A DNA stretch of 32,271 nucleotides from Bariatricus massiliensis (GCF_900086725.1 NZ_LT574838.1:1032714-1064984); one strand, 5' to 3'. Positions 1-8,093 are shown, counted from the first letter of the stretch. A program made the numbers and translations. Notes: generated from the sequence alone by a model not told the origin.

Positions 1-239
1 CCCGCCGTGATGATGATAAGCGAAGCATCCCTGATATCCGAGTAATCTCCCGCATAGATATCCATAGCATGGGTAAACGGAAGCCCATGACTTAAGTCCA
101 TGGCTTCCCCTTTTGCTTTCTCCTGATTCATGTCAATCAGAACCATCTCCGAAAATATCCCCCGCTGCATTAAAGTATAAGCAATGGTAGAGCCCACAAA
201 TCCACATCCAATTACCGCTGTTTTCTGTATATTGACCAT
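1..239 (-). CDS. ldh: L-lactate dehydrogenase, N-terminal part (cut by window edge)
   Basis: Only the first 79 codons are visible; the gene runs off the left edge. It would reduce pyruvate to lactate in the cytoplasm, regenerating NAD+. The visible part is the Rossmann nucleotide-binding half: a GxGxxG loop (G11-C-G-F-V-G16) near the N-terminus and an acidic residue (D36) at the end of the second strand, as expected for NAD binding. The stretch GEAMDLSHGLPF is typical of L-lactate rather than malate dehydrogenases, though malate dehydrogenase cannot be fully excluded without the C-terminal half. The ATG at 239 has a strong GGAGG site at about 247-252. It lies 77 bp downstream of the EamA transporter on the same strand, so it may be the third gene of that unit or have its own promoter in the gap. 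Confidence 0.85.
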   Translation of the reverse strand, partial: MVNIQKTAVIGCGFVGSTIAYTLMQRGIFSEMVLIDMNQEKAKGEAMDLSHGLPFTHAMDIYAGDYSDIRDASLIIITA

Positions 240-316
240 AAAAAATCCTCCTTGTCATGAAATACTTTTAGTATCTCTTGAAAAGAAGGATTTTATGTAA
301 CTTTTTCCTATTTCAG

Positions 317-1249
317 TCAACGGTGGGAGCGCTCTGGCTTAGAAGCGCCGCGTTCTGCGTTAACGATAAATATCCCCGCACATACAAGCAGCAAGGCCAT
401 GACTCCTTTTAATCCGAAAGAGCTTCCCTCCCGGAGAATGACCGCCGACAGCAGCACTCCAAATACGGGATTCATGAAACCAAAAATGGATACTCTGGAC
501 ACAGGATTGTATTTTAACATGATTCCCCACAATGTATAGGCCACTGCGGATATCAGGGCCATATACAGGAGAATTCCTGCACAGGGAAGGCTGAATTGTC
601 CGAATCTTCCTCCTGCAGCCGCCCCTCCGGCTATCATAATAAGTCCGCCCGCCAAGAATTGATATCCACTGAGCATGACCGGATTCTCAGTCTGGGAATA
701 TTTCTTAATAAATACGGACGATAATGCGTACGCTATGGCAGAAATAAAAATGAATCCGTCTCCCATAAGGTTAAATCCAAGCTCCATATTGCCGCCGCTC
801 AAATTGATAAGCACCACCCCAGCAAAACCGACGAGGCAGCCCAGCATCTTTTTCCCTTCCAGTTTCTCCTGCCTGAATATCAGGCTGGAAATTAAAATAG
901 CCAAAAACACATTGGACGCTTCCACGATAGAGCCCTTCACTCCGGTCGTATGTGCAAGTCCCACGTAGAAAAAGAAATACTGTATAACGGTCTGCATCAG
1001 GCACACCTTTGCAATCTTAGGCAGGGCTGCCTTAGATGGCCTTAAAAATTCTCCCTGCAGCAGGGAGCCTATGGCTATGACAAGCACTCCTGCCAGCGCA
1101 AAGCGGCATCCCGCAAACAAGATCTGGGACGCAGTATCCCCGGAGCCAATCTGGAACAGCTCATATCCTACTTTTATACTGGGAAAGGCGCTCCCCCACA
1201 GAAGACAGCATATCATGGCCAGCACGCACACCGTCCCTGTCTTTTTCAT
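317..1249 (-). CDS. EamA/DMT family transporter
   Basis: Integral membrane protein of about 310 residues with roughly ten predicted membrane segments arranged as two EamA repeats. The signature WGSAFPSIKVGYELF follows the first helix, as in drug/metabolite transporter superfamily exporters. The substrate cannot be told from sequence. The open frame extends upstream to a GTG at 1288 and an ATG at 1279, but those add a hydrophilic extension with poorly spaced ribosome sites; I prefer the ATG at 1249, just before the first hydrophobic helix and preceded by AAGAAGAG. Start certainty is low. The longer frame begins about 10 bp after the stop of the flavodiiron gene, so the two are probably co-transcribed. 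Confidence 0.85.
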   Translation of the reverse strand: MKKTGTVCVLAMICCLLWGSAFPSIKVGYELFQIGSGDTASQILFAGCRFALAGVLVIAIGSLLQGEFLRPSKAALPKIAKVCLMQTVIQYFFFYVGLAHTTGVKGSIVEASNVFLAILISSLIFRQEKLEGKKMLGCLVGFAGVVLINLSGGNMELGFNLMGDGFIFISAIAYALSSVFIKKYSQTENPVMLSGYQFLAGGLIMIAGGAAAGGRFGQFSLPCAGILLYMALISAVAYTLWGIMLKYNPVSRVSIFGFMNPVFGVLLSAVILREGSSFGLKGVMALLLVCAGIFIVNAERGASKPERSHR

Positions 1250-1298
1250 CGTCTCTTCTTTAATCTTAAGTCCTCTCATACCTTCCACATCCGGCGAA

Positions 1299-2465
1299 TC
1301 ACCCCAGAATCTCCTCCGCCAGCATTTCCATTTCTTTTATATTTTCCTCATTCATAACCGACTTGATGGTCACCATATTCTCACAGAGGCCGATATTCTT
1401 CATCCCCTCGATCACTCCCTTCATCACACGGCCAGCGCAGGGCGCCCAGGAACCATTTTCCATAAGACCGATTTTCCGCTTCTGATAATTCTTATGTGAA
1501 AGATTCAGCAGGAAGGACTCCATGCAGGGGAAAACGCCTCCGTCATAAGAAGCTGCCGCCAAAATAACCTTGTCGTAACGGAATGCATCCTCTACTGCTT
1601 CCGCCATATCATCTCTTGACAAATCAGTAAGCACTACCTTTTCAGCGCCCTTTGCTTCTAAAATATCCTTCATCTTCTCTGCCGCATGCTTGGTGTTGCC
1701 GTGAATAGACGCGTATGCGACCAACACTCCGTCATCCTCCGGCTCGTAACTGCTCCAAGTCAAATATTTTCCGATATAGTATTCTATATTCTCCGTGAGC
1801 ACCGGGCCATGCAGCGGACAGATTGTACGGACCTCCAATGACGATAGTTTCTTCAGAAGGCCCTGTACTTGAGCCCCATACTTTCCTACGATATTAAAAT
1901 AGTAGCGTCTTGCCTCACAGGTCCAGTCCTCCTCCACGTCCAACGCGCCGAACTTACCAAATCCATCCGCAGAAAAGAGAATCTTCTCAGACTGCTCGTA
2001 CTCCACCATGACTTCCGGCCAGTGTACCATGGGCGCCATAAAGAACTGTAATGTATGGCTGCCAAGAGAGAGTGTCTCCCCCTCCTTCACGACCAAAGTC
2101 CGGTCTTTTAAGTTGGAAATATCAAAAAACTGCGGGAGCATGGAAACTGCTTTTGCACTGGCCACAAGCATTGCCTGTGGGTACATCTCTACAAAATGCT
2201 GAATGTTAGCGGCATGGTCGGGCTCCAGATGGGAAATTACCAGATAATCAGGTGCTCTTCCTGCAAGCGCCTCCTGCAGGTTCTCCTTCCACTCCTCTGT
2301 CTTCCGGCTGTCCACCGTATCCATAACTGCAATCTTCTCATCCAATATCACATACGAATTGTAAGATACACCGTTAGGAATACTATACTGGCTCTCAAAT
2401 AAATCCAGTGTTTTATCATCCGCTCCAATATATTTTACCGCATCAGAAATAGTAAGTTTACTCAT
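1299..2465 (-). CDS. Flavodiiron protein (A-type flavoprotein, O2/NO reductase)
   Basis: A 388-residue cytoplasmic enzyme that reduces O2 to water (or NO to N2O) and protects anaerobes. The N-terminal metallo-beta-lactamase-like domain (about 1-245) has the diiron ligand set H79-x-E81-x-D83-H84, then H148, D167 and H219. The C-terminal flavodoxin domain (about 246-388) begins with VLVAYASIHGNTKHAA, the FMN phosphate loop. It has no extra rubredoxin domain, so electrons must come from a separate rubredoxin or an NADH-dependent reductase. The ATG at 2465 follows a GGAGGG site. It has its own promoter and leads a probable unit with the EamA transporter and ldh. FDP and NADH-consuming LDH together would fit oxidative or redox stress, but that link is inference. 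Confidence 0.95.
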   Translation of the reverse strand: MSKLTISDAVKYIGADDKTLDLFESQYSIPNGVSYNSYVILDEKIAVMDTVDSRKTEEWKENLQEALAGRAPDYLVISHLEPDHAANIQHFVEMYPQAMLVASAKAVSMLPQFFDISNLKDRTLVVKEGETLSLGSHTLQFFMAPMVHWPEVMVEYEQSEKILFSADGFGKFGALDVEEDWTCEARRYYFNIVGKYGAQVQGLLKKLSSLEVRTICPLHGPVLTENIEYYIGKYLTWSSYEPEDDGVLVAYASIHGNTKHAAEKMKDILEAKGAEKVVLTDLSRDDMAEAVEDAFRYDKVILAAASYDGGVFPCMESFLLNLSHKNYQKRKIGLMENGSWAPCAGRVMKGVIEGMKNIGLCENMVTIKSVMNEENIKEMEMLAEEILG

Positions 2466-2492
2466 TATTGTCCCTCCTATGTTATGATTGAA

Positions 2493-2517
2493 AGCCGGAA
2501 GCTAAAAACCTCCGGCT
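2493..2517 (-). promoter_or_regulatory. Leader stem-loop of the flavodiiron gene
   Basis: Nine-bp stem (AGCCGGAGG paired with CTTCCGGCT, one G-U) and a seven-base loop. It lies between the predicted transcription start (about 2532) and the ribosome site (2472-2477). The following U tract is short (UUUCAAUC), so it is more likely an mRNA-stabilising or regulatory leader hairpin than an efficient terminator. Confidence 0.5.
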
Positions 2518-2538
2518 CCGTTGCCAATTCTATCTAAC

Positions 2539-2567
2539 ATCATACTATCAAGATTCAAATCTTTCAA
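2539..2567 (-). promoter_or_regulatory. Sigma-A promoter of the flavodiiron gene
   Basis: A -35 box TTGAAA (2562-2567), a 17-bp spacer and a -10 box TATGAT (2539-2544) on the minus strand. Predicted start near 2532, giving a leader of about 65 nt. It separates flavodiiron transcription from the upstream signalling operon. Confidence 0.8.
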
Positions 2568-2597
2568 TAAAAAATCTATCTGTTCCTCAAAAAATAC

Positions 2598-3803
2598 TTA
2601 AGGTATCCGGACACACCTTAAAATTTTGCGGCAAATTCCCTCCCAAGAGATGTCCGTGAGCCCTTTCGGCATCACAAACGGCCTCTCCAGCGCGGTTTCC
2701 ACCCCCTGCGCCAACCGTTTCTCAAATAGAGGCAGTTCCTCCTCCAGAGGCTCGTCCTCTCCAGCCATCTCCGGCTGTTCTACAAACACAACCTCATGGC
2801 CACTCAAATACTTGTCCAGCCACGGCCGGATTCCCGGCAGATCCGTGCACACCACCTTCTCTCCACAGGCCAATGCCTCAATCACCACAAGTGGAAGGCC
2901 TTCGTAGAATGACGGAAGGATAAAAACTTCATGCCCTCTCATCAAACATGCCAGTTCGCTCTGAGGGACACGGCCGGCAAATACCGTTCTGACCGGACAT
3001 ATCTGGGCCAGACTTTTGATTTCCCGCAGTTCCTCTTCATTGCCCGTACTCCCCGCCAGAGTCAGCTCTAGATTCTCCGGATGACTGACATACCGCAAAG
3101 CCCTGAGCAGGCTCATCACGCCCTTTTTTTCCGAAAGCTTGCCGGCGAACAAGAGCTTCCCTCGTCTCCGTTCCCTCTCCGCGTCTGTCTCCTTCTTCCT
3201 AAAGAATATCTCATCATTATATCCTGTCCCAATGACATGCACCTTATCCGCATCGATGTCGTACAGGCTTATAACCTCTTGCCTCTGCACATCGTGGAGG
3301 GCGAACACCCTATCTAGATGCTTTATCTCAGCCCAAATCCGCTGCCGCTCCCATTCATTTTTCTTGAGCTGACGAAGATCTGAGCCATGGCAGATGCCGG
3401 CTACCGGTATCTGCGGACACCACCGTCTTACAAGCGCGGTCAATACATATAAGTGGTGGCATATAATAAGCTCCGGGCAGAACTCCTCCACCGCCTGCGT
3501 AACACATCCTTCAAACGCCTGACAAAACCTTTTGCTCATACATTCATCCATATCCCGGTACCGGGTACTTTCATAGGGCATCTCATCCGACATACCGGTA
3601 ACCGCAAAAGGCAGAGCCTCCGAACGAAAATAAACGGGATAAAACTCTACCCCATCCGGAAACTCTGCCATATCCTCTTTATAAATCCCTGCAATCACTG
3701 CCTGCTCATGTCCTAGCTTGGCAAACCCCTTTACCAATTCCGTAAGGTACACACCGCTTCCGGTACTGTGGGGCTTCTGTGCTGTAATACTTAATATTCT
3801 CAT
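2598..3803 (-). CDS. GT4 family glycosyltransferase
   Basis: GT-B fold glycosyltransferase of 401 residues that would transfer a sugar from a nucleotide-sugar donor to an unknown acceptor such as a lipid, polysaccharide or protein. Seen directly: an N-terminal glycine-rich loop (STGSGVYLTELVKGF), a central GTGYNDEIFF segment, LLFAGKLSEKKG opening the donor domain, and the GT4 acidic motif in FYEGLPLVVIEAL, whose two glutamates contact the donor nucleotide-sugar. No signal peptide or membrane segment. I start it at the ATG at 3803, which overlaps the kinase stop by one base (TAATG); the frame extends to 3842 but would then read through the kinase end. The overlap implies translational coupling with a sensor kinase, an unusual partner. 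Acceptor unknown. Confidence 0.9.
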   Translation of the reverse strand: MRILSITAQKPHSTGSGVYLTELVKGFAKLGHEQAVIAGIYKEDMAEFPDGVEFYPVYFRSEALPFAVTGMSDEMPYESTRYRDMDECMSKRFCQAFEGCVTQAVEEFCPELIICHHLYVLTALVRRWCPQIPVAGICHGSDLRQLKKNEWERQRIWAEIKHLDRVFALHDVQRQEVISLYDIDADKVHVIGTGYNDEIFFRKKETDAERERRRGKLLFAGKLSEKKGVMSLLRALRYVSHPENLELTLAGSTGNEEELREIKSLAQICPVRTVFAGRVPQSELACLMRGHEVFILPSFYEGLPLVVIEALACGEKVVCTDLPGIRPWLDKYLSGHEVVFVEQPEMAGEDEPLEEELPLFEKRLAQGVETALERPFVMPKGLTDISWEGICRKILRCVRIP

Positions 3804-5131
3804 TATTTCCGACCATTCAACAATACATATACTGTAAACCATTGATTTTCATGAGAAATCTTTGTAAATCCATCATATTTCTCCGTTATATGCTGAACAG
3901 AGGCAATACCGATACCAAAGTCTTCTCTTTTGGAGGACAAATAACGCTCGGATTTTTGTCTAATGCTCCCTTCATAGCTATTAGAAATCATCATCGACAA
4001 TATACAAGGGCTTTTCATTTCTATCTTTAGTTTGATATACCTGTCCGTTTCAATCTGGCGCAGGCATGCCTCAATGGCATTCTCCAAAAGATTTCCCACG
4101 AGTACGCACAAGTCCATCTCGGAAAACCCTGTCTCTTTAAAAGCCTGCACTTGCAAATGAAAAGTAATGCCGTTATTCTCCGCCTTCTCCTTATAATACT
4201 GCAAAATGGTATTCAACGCAACATTTTCACAAATCTGTTCTAAATTATGGCTGTCCATCTCATCCGTATACGCCTGAATATGCTGCAGAATAGACTCGCA
4301 TTTTCCCTCTCGGGCATACTGTCTTATGACAAGAAGTGACTGGCGGAAATCATGGCGCAGACGGCGGTTTGATTGTATGTAATCCTTCAAATCAATATAT
4401 TGTTTTCGCTGCGCCTCTGTCAGAGCCCTCATGGTTGTCAGTTCCTTCTCAAGCCTAATGTTCTCACTCAGGGTTATCAGTCCGTTCATTACAAAGAACT
4501 GTATGGCGAACGTCCCTACAGTCCATACCACAGGCATAATTATCATAAGATCGGACCAGACAAATCCCTGATTAAAATAGTTTGGATAAATGGCAAATCT
4601 AAAAATGACAAATAGAACAATAGGAATTACACAGACGGCATTCCAAATGGACAAATCTTTCGTTTGGGAAGCCAAAGGCTGCAGATAATGCTTCATGAAA
4701 ACAAATAACACAGCCTGTACAATAATTGTATATAAGGTCAGTTTGAGCAGATACGTGCCATTTATCTTTTCTGCAATAGGCACGACCGTCGTCATGTTGC
4801 TCTGTAGCAGAAGATCTATATCGTCAATTATATTGTACATCAGAAAGGTAATATACAGATTTTGCCCAAGACTCAATGTTGTCCATATATGAATCAGTAT
4901 GCATTGAACCACAATGGACAAAATCACGGAAGTCAGTCTGGCCCAAGAATTACCATCTATTCTTGGTACTGTATAGATTGTGTTCGCAACTAAAAACAAC
5001 TCCAAGACTGCTAAAATGCTCAACACATAGTTCATCTTTATCTTTATAGTATCGCGAAAACAATATAAAAAAATGAGAATAACCGGCAGCGATTTTATTA
5101 TAGCTGTTGCTATGATAATCCAATTAGTCAA
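3803..5131 (-). CDS. GHKL (AgrC-like) membrane sensor histidine kinase
   Basis: 442 residues. Residues 1-220 hold about six membrane segments with no large extracellular domain, as in AgrC-type peptide receptors. A coiled linker (222-250) leads to the phosphoacceptor motif RRLRHDFRQ with H260, an N box GNLLENAIEA (N351) and a G box FGIGIA (406-411) of the HATPase_c_5 class. Such kinases phosphorylate LytTR regulators. The start is a TTG at 5131 preceded by GGGAGG at good spacing; no nearby ATG precedes the first helix. The frame overlaps the response regulator by 8 bp. No small precursor-peptide gene or AgrB-like processing enzyme is seen nearby, so the ligand is unknown. Confidence 0.92.
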   Translation of the reverse strand: MTNWIIIATAIIKSLPVILIFLYCFRDTIKIKMNYVLSILAVLELFLVANTIYTVPRIDGNSWARLTSVILSIVVQCILIHIWTTLSLGQNLYITFLMYNIIDDIDLLLQSNMTTVVPIAEKINGTYLLKLTLYTIIVQAVLFVFMKHYLQPLASQTKDLSIWNAVCVIPIVLFVIFRFAIYPNYFNQGFVWSDLMIIMPVVWTVGTFAIQFFVMNGLITLSENIRLEKELTTMRALTEAQRKQYIDLKDYIQSNRRLRHDFRQSLLVIRQYAREGKCESILQHIQAYTDEMDSHNLEQICENVALNTILQYYKEKAENNGITFHLQVQAFKETGFSEMDLCVLVGNLLENAIEACLRQIETDRYIKLKIEMKSPCILSMMISNSYEGSIRQKSERYLSSKREDFGIGIASVQHITEKYDGFTKISHENQWFTVYVLLNGRK

Positions 5132-5855
5132 GCCGGAGGCCTCCCTTCATTTTTCGAAAGACAAACTCGGCATAAATTTTACGTACCTTGATGCGGTCCG
5201 GCCTGCGGATAGGTATCTGTTCCCCATTTTCCATGATAAAGCTTTCACTCTCCAGCACTTGTACCCTGTCCAGATTCACCATTATATTACGGTAGCAGCA
5301 AAGGAATTCATCATACGGAGCCAACAGCTCCTCCAATTCCTTGAACTTCATGTAGGAACGAATAACTTCATCCTTTGTGTGAAACAAGATATAATGATTA
5401 TCATAATCACAATATAATATGTCATGCAGCAAAATTTTTACATGGCTCCTCTTTTCCTTGACTTCTATGAACCTCAAATCTTTTTCAAGCAAAGGCCTGA
5501 TAAGTTCCATTGTCTGCCGGAACATTTCATAATCATAAGGTTTTACCAAATACCCGGACGCTTTCACCGCGTATCCCTGAATCGCAAAATCCTTTGAACT
5601 GGTAGTAAAAACAAGCAAGCTCTCCTTATCGTCACGCCGCAGCGCCTCCGCCACCTGCATACCGTCTAATCCCTTCATATAAATATCCAGAAAAATAAGC
5701 CGGTATTTATTCGGCGCTGCATTTTTCAAAAAATGTTCCCCCGAGCAAAAACATTCTATCTCTATAAATAATGATTTCTCCGCGGCGTACCTATTGATGT
5801 ATTGTTCTAATATTTCCTTGTCCGCCTGCAAATCATCTACAATCGCTACTTTCAT
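5124..5855 (-). CDS. LytTR family response regulator
   Basis: 243 residues. The receiver domain (1-120) shows the acidic pocket VDD (7-8), phosphoacceptor D57 in FLDIYM, T84/T85 and K105 in LVKPYD. The LytTR DNA-binding domain (about 129-236) includes the typical FIEVKEKR, CYRNIMVNLDRV and IRRPDRIKV elements. It is first in a three-gene overlapping operon with the GHKL kinase and a glycosyltransferase. The ATG at 5855 has a GAGGGAG site. Its promoter carries two direct repeats just upstream of the -35 box, which suggests autoregulation. Beyond its own operon the regulon cannot be seen here. Confidence 0.95.
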   Translation of the reverse strand: MKVAIVDDLQADKEILEQYINRYAAEKSLFIEIECFCSGEHFLKNAAPNKYRLIFLDIYMKGLDGMQVAEALRRDDKESLLVFTTSSKDFAIQGYAVKASGYLVKPYDYEMFRQTMELIRPLLEKDLRFIEVKEKRSHVKILLHDILYCDYDNHYILFHTKDEVIRSYMKFKELEELLAPYDEFLCCYRNIMVNLDRVQVLESESFIMENGEQIPIRRPDRIKVRKIYAEFVFRKMKGGLRLD

Positions 5856-5888
5856 ACTATCTCCCTCAAGTTTTAATCATTCCTTACT

Positions 5889-5917
5889 ATTTTGCATGAT
5901 TTTAGAATCATTGTCCA
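5889..5917 (-). promoter_or_regulatory. Promoter of the LytTR/kinase/glycosyltransferase operon
   Basis: A -35 box TGGACA (5912-5917), a 17-bp spacer and a -10 box CAAAAT (5889-5894). The -10 is weak, as expected for an activator-dependent promoter. A perfect 6-4-6 inverted repeat (ATGATT, loop TTAG, AATCAT; 5896-5911) fills almost exactly the spacer and may be an operator. Confidence 0.55.
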
Positions 5918-5920
5918 GCG

Positions 5921-5951
5921 TTTAACAAATACCACCATTTTTTTACAAATA
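5921..5951 (-). promoter_or_regulatory. Direct repeats, candidate LytTR binding site
   Basis: Two 11-bp copies, TATTTGTTAAA (5921-5931) and TATTTGTAAAA (5941-5951) read on the minus strand, matching at 10 of 11 positions and offset by 20 bp (two helical turns). The proximal copy ends 3 bp from the -35 box. LytTR regulators such as AgrA and ComE bind paired direct repeats at about this spacing beside weak -35 boxes. The match to their published half-site is only partial. Confidence 0.45.
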
Positions 5952-6070
5952 TTGTCGAATTATATACCAATTTGGTGAGTGGCGTCTATCTTTCCTATAC
6001 CATAAGACAGGCAATACTTTCTCCGTATATTGCTGATTAGACAGTTCCATGTTTTATCTTTGAATACAAA

Positions 6071-6098
6071 AAGGTTTCTCCACGAATGAAGAAACCTT
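6071..6098 (-). terminator. Rho-independent terminator after the zinc-ribbon gene
   Basis: A 9-bp perfect stem (AAGGTTTCT with AGAAACCTT) and a 10-base loop, followed on the minus strand by a T run. It sits about 47 bp beyond the stop of the zinc-ribbon gene. Another A/T tract on the other side could make it bidirectional. Confidence 0.85.
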
Positions 6099-6144
6099 GT
6101 TCTTTAATTGACTATTCATTTTCAATTTTACGTGAAATGTTATA

Positions 6145-7233
6145 CTACTCTGGCAATATCCCACCGTATTCGAGAAATGACTCTGATTCATCGGTTATTT
6201 CAACAGCGTTTACACTAAGAACACCATTATATGTAGTTTTATATCCATGAACAGAAATGTACTTTTTATCATATGATTGGCTTTTATCAGAATCAATAAC
6301 AAAGATGGATTTCTTTTCGCTGCCGCCGTTTGTGTCTGGATCAACATCATCTAAATCAAGCGCAAAAATTTCCACGGAGTATATCCCCTCTGCTTCCTCG
6401 CGCGCTATGCCACTGACAGTAACCGGTGAATTTTCAGGTAATTCTATTATAGAATTATATCCCATCTCAATCTGCTCACTTCCCCATTGATCGGTATCTT
6501 CTTTTGCGTTTTTTTCTCTATCCACTTTTTCCCAGTTTAGAACTATCTTATTATTTTCATCATATCCGCACTTAGCGCTAATACCGTCTTCCTCCCAATT
6601 AAGTATTCCATGTGAGTTGACAAAATAATTATAATTACTTCCCTGTACATCTGAAATATTCTCTAATTGTTTATGCTTTCCATATATTTTTTCAAGTCCG
6701 TGCAATAGGGATATTGCTGATTTGTCATCACAAGACTCTTTAGATGTCCATGTAACTCCTACTACCTCTGTCTGATTTTCTTTCGGTATTGAAAAAGTTA
6801 CATCTCCAATAATTCCAAACAAACTAACGTTTTCCATTTTTGTACGATCAGATTCTTGTAAAGCCAAGCTTTTATCTTCTTGCAATTTTCTTCCTAATAA
6901 AGACTCATAAAAATCTATACACTCTGTTTCTTTCTTTAAAGTTTCTGCACCTGTTTCTTCTTTCTGCGCTTTGCGGCTTCCCAAAAATATAGCGCACATG
7001 ACAGCAATAACAATTATTACTATAATTCCACAAATTATTATTACATTTCTTGTTGTCTTTTTTTGGCTCTTTGCCGTTTTATCGTAATTTTCTTTCGGTG
7101 TGGTAATTGGAATATCATCGGATTTAGCCTCAAAACTATCTATAATATCGTCAATCGGGCATCCACAATTAGGACATCTTTCTGCTTTACTGCTAACTTC
7201 CTTCCCACAATCCGGACATTTTAATAGTGCCAT
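6145..7233 (-). CDS. Zinc-ribbon, single-pass membrane protein of unknown function
   Basis: 362 residues. An N-terminal zinc ribbon (C6-x2-C9 and C20-x2-C23; CPDCG and CPNCG) is followed by a polar linker, one membrane helix (about 64-85) and a 275-residue probably extracytoplasmic part. That part has an EESL/LGRKL-like start and a C-terminal beta-rich region (about 255-345). Topology predicts the ribbon inside the cell. The family resembles the zinc-ribbon-plus-helix proteins common in Firmicutes; no enzymatic motif is visible. RBS GGGGGAGG precedes the ATG. The coding region is noticeably more A/T-rich and richer in Asn, Ile and Lys than its neighbours, which hints at recent acquisition. 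It stands alone between a terminator and a tRNA operon. Confidence 0.85.
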   Translation of the reverse strand: MALLKCPDCGKEVSSKAERCPNCGCPIDDIIDSFEAKSDDIPITTPKENYDKTAKSQKKTTRNVIIICGIIVIIVIAVMCAIFLGSRKAQKEETGAETLKKETECIDFYESLLGRKLQEDKSLALQESDRTKMENVSLFGIIGDVTFSIPKENQTEVVGVTWTSKESCDDKSAISLLHGLEKIYGKHKQLENISDVQGSNYNYFVNSHGILNWEEDGISAKCGYDENNKIVLNWEKVDREKNAKEDTDQWGSEQIEMGYNSIIELPENSPVTVSGIAREEAEGIYSVEIFALDLDDVDPDTNGGSEKKSIFVIDSDKSQSYDKKYISVHGYKTTYNGVLSVNAVEITDESESFLEYGGILPE

Positions 7234-7362
7234 TCTTTCCTCCCCCTTTTTCCAAGCCCATTTTCTAATCGCTTGTTATTCTATATACAATTTCATTTAT
7301 CCTTTAATAAATACATCATATCACGGCTGTCGGGAAACTTCGACATAAATCCAAGATTTTAT

Positions 7363-7408
7363 ATTAAAAAAGTGTCAACCTTACTGAAAGCCAGTAAAAT
7401 CAACACTT
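7363..7408 (-). terminator. Terminator of the seven-tRNA operon
   Basis: Nested stem on the minus strand: outer AAGTGT paired with ACACTT and inner TTACTG paired with CAGTAA, followed by a run of six T. It begins a few bases after the tRNA-Leu gene. Confidence 0.75.
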
Positions 7409-7413
7409 GCTGA

Positions 7414-7493
7414 TGCGGATGACAGGAATCGAACCTGCACGGTCTCCCACTAGATCCTAAGTCTAGCGCGTCTGCCAGTTCCGCCACATCCGC
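7414..7493 (-). tRNA. tRNA-Leu (anticodon TAG)
   Basis: Seven-bp acceptor stem GCGGATG with CATCCGC, T arm GGTTCGATTCC and anticodon loop ACTTAGG reading TAG. The variable arm is extended, as in class II tRNAs. CCA is not encoded. Last tRNA of the operon. Confidence 0.95.
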
Positions 7494-7542
7494 ATATTCA
7501 ATTTAAGAAGAATCAAATTATAAAACTGTCATCTTCTTCACA

Positions 7543-7615
7543 TGAGCGTGCGGGGATTCGAACCCCGGACAACTTGATTAAAAGTCAAGTGCTCTACCAC
7601 CTGAGCTACACGCCC
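7543..7615 (-). tRNA. tRNA-Lys (anticodon TTT)
   Basis: Acceptor stem GGGCGTG with CACGCTC (one G-U), D arm AGCTCAGGTGGTAGAGC, anticodon loop with TTT and T arm GGGGTTCGAATCCCC. CCA is not encoded. Confidence 0.95.
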
Positions 7616-7619
7616 ATAA

Positions 7620-7691
7620 CTGGGCCAGCTGGATTCGAACCAGCGAGTGCAGGAGTCAAAGTCCTGTGCCTTACCGCTTGGCGATGGCCCA
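7620..7691 (-). tRNA. tRNA-Gln (anticodon TTG)
   Basis: Acceptor stem TGGGCCA with TGGCCCA (weak U1-A72 pair typical of tRNA-Gln), discriminator G, anticodon loop CTTTGAC giving TTG, T arm CTGGTTCGAATCCAG. Confidence 0.95.
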
Positions 7692-7761
7692 TCAAATGAT
7701 AAATGATAAAAAAAATGCGAGCATCTCTGCTTGCTTTCTCTTTGCTGATATAAAACACAAG

Positions 7762-7836
7762 GGTGGATAGAGGGATTCGAACCCTCGGCCTCCAGAGCCA
7801 CAATCTGGCGCGCTAACCAACTGCGCTATACCCACC
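7762..7836 (-). tRNA. tRNA-His (anticodon GTG)
   Basis: Acceptor stem GTGGGTA with TATCCAC. A genomically encoded G at position -1 (7836) faces discriminator C73, the identity pair for histidyl-tRNA synthetase. Anticodon loop TTGTGGC gives GTG. Confidence 0.95.
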
Positions 7837-7842
7837 ACAAAA

Positions 7843-7916
<74 letters not shown>

Positions 7917-7937
7917 ATACACTGAAATCTCAGCGTA

Positions 7938-8008
7938 AGCGGGTGATGGGAATCGAACCCACGTATCCAGCTTGGAAGGCTGGTGTTCTACCATTGAACT
8001 ACACCCGC
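7938..8008 (-). tRNA. tRNA-Gly (anticodon TCC)
   Basis: Acceptor stem GCGGGTG with CACCCGC reading correctly on the minus strand, anticodon loop CTTCCAA giving TCC, T arm GTGGGTTCGATTCCCAT. Confidence 0.95.
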
Positions 8009-8018
8009 AATTGCGGTA

Positions 8019-8093
8019 TCGGGGTGACAGGATTCGAACCTGCGACCTCCTGGTCCCAAACCAGGCGCTCTAGCCAAGCTGAGCCACACCCCG
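8019..8093 (-). tRNA. tRNA-Pro (anticodon TGG)
   Basis: Acceptor stem CGGGGTG with CACCCCG, anticodon stem CCTGG/CCAGG with loop TTTGGGA giving TGG, T arm GCAGGTTCGAATCCTGT. First tRNA of the operon. Confidence 0.95.

Noticed and set aside
240..316. A Rex-type operator or promoter before ldh
   Set aside because: No match to the TTGTTAA-N4-TTAACAA pattern and only a weak, wrongly spaced box pair.
5952..6144. A small AgrD-like precursor peptide gene upstream of the GHKL/LytTR operon
   Set aside because: No short frame with a RBS and a Cys-containing signalling peptide is visible in the gap.
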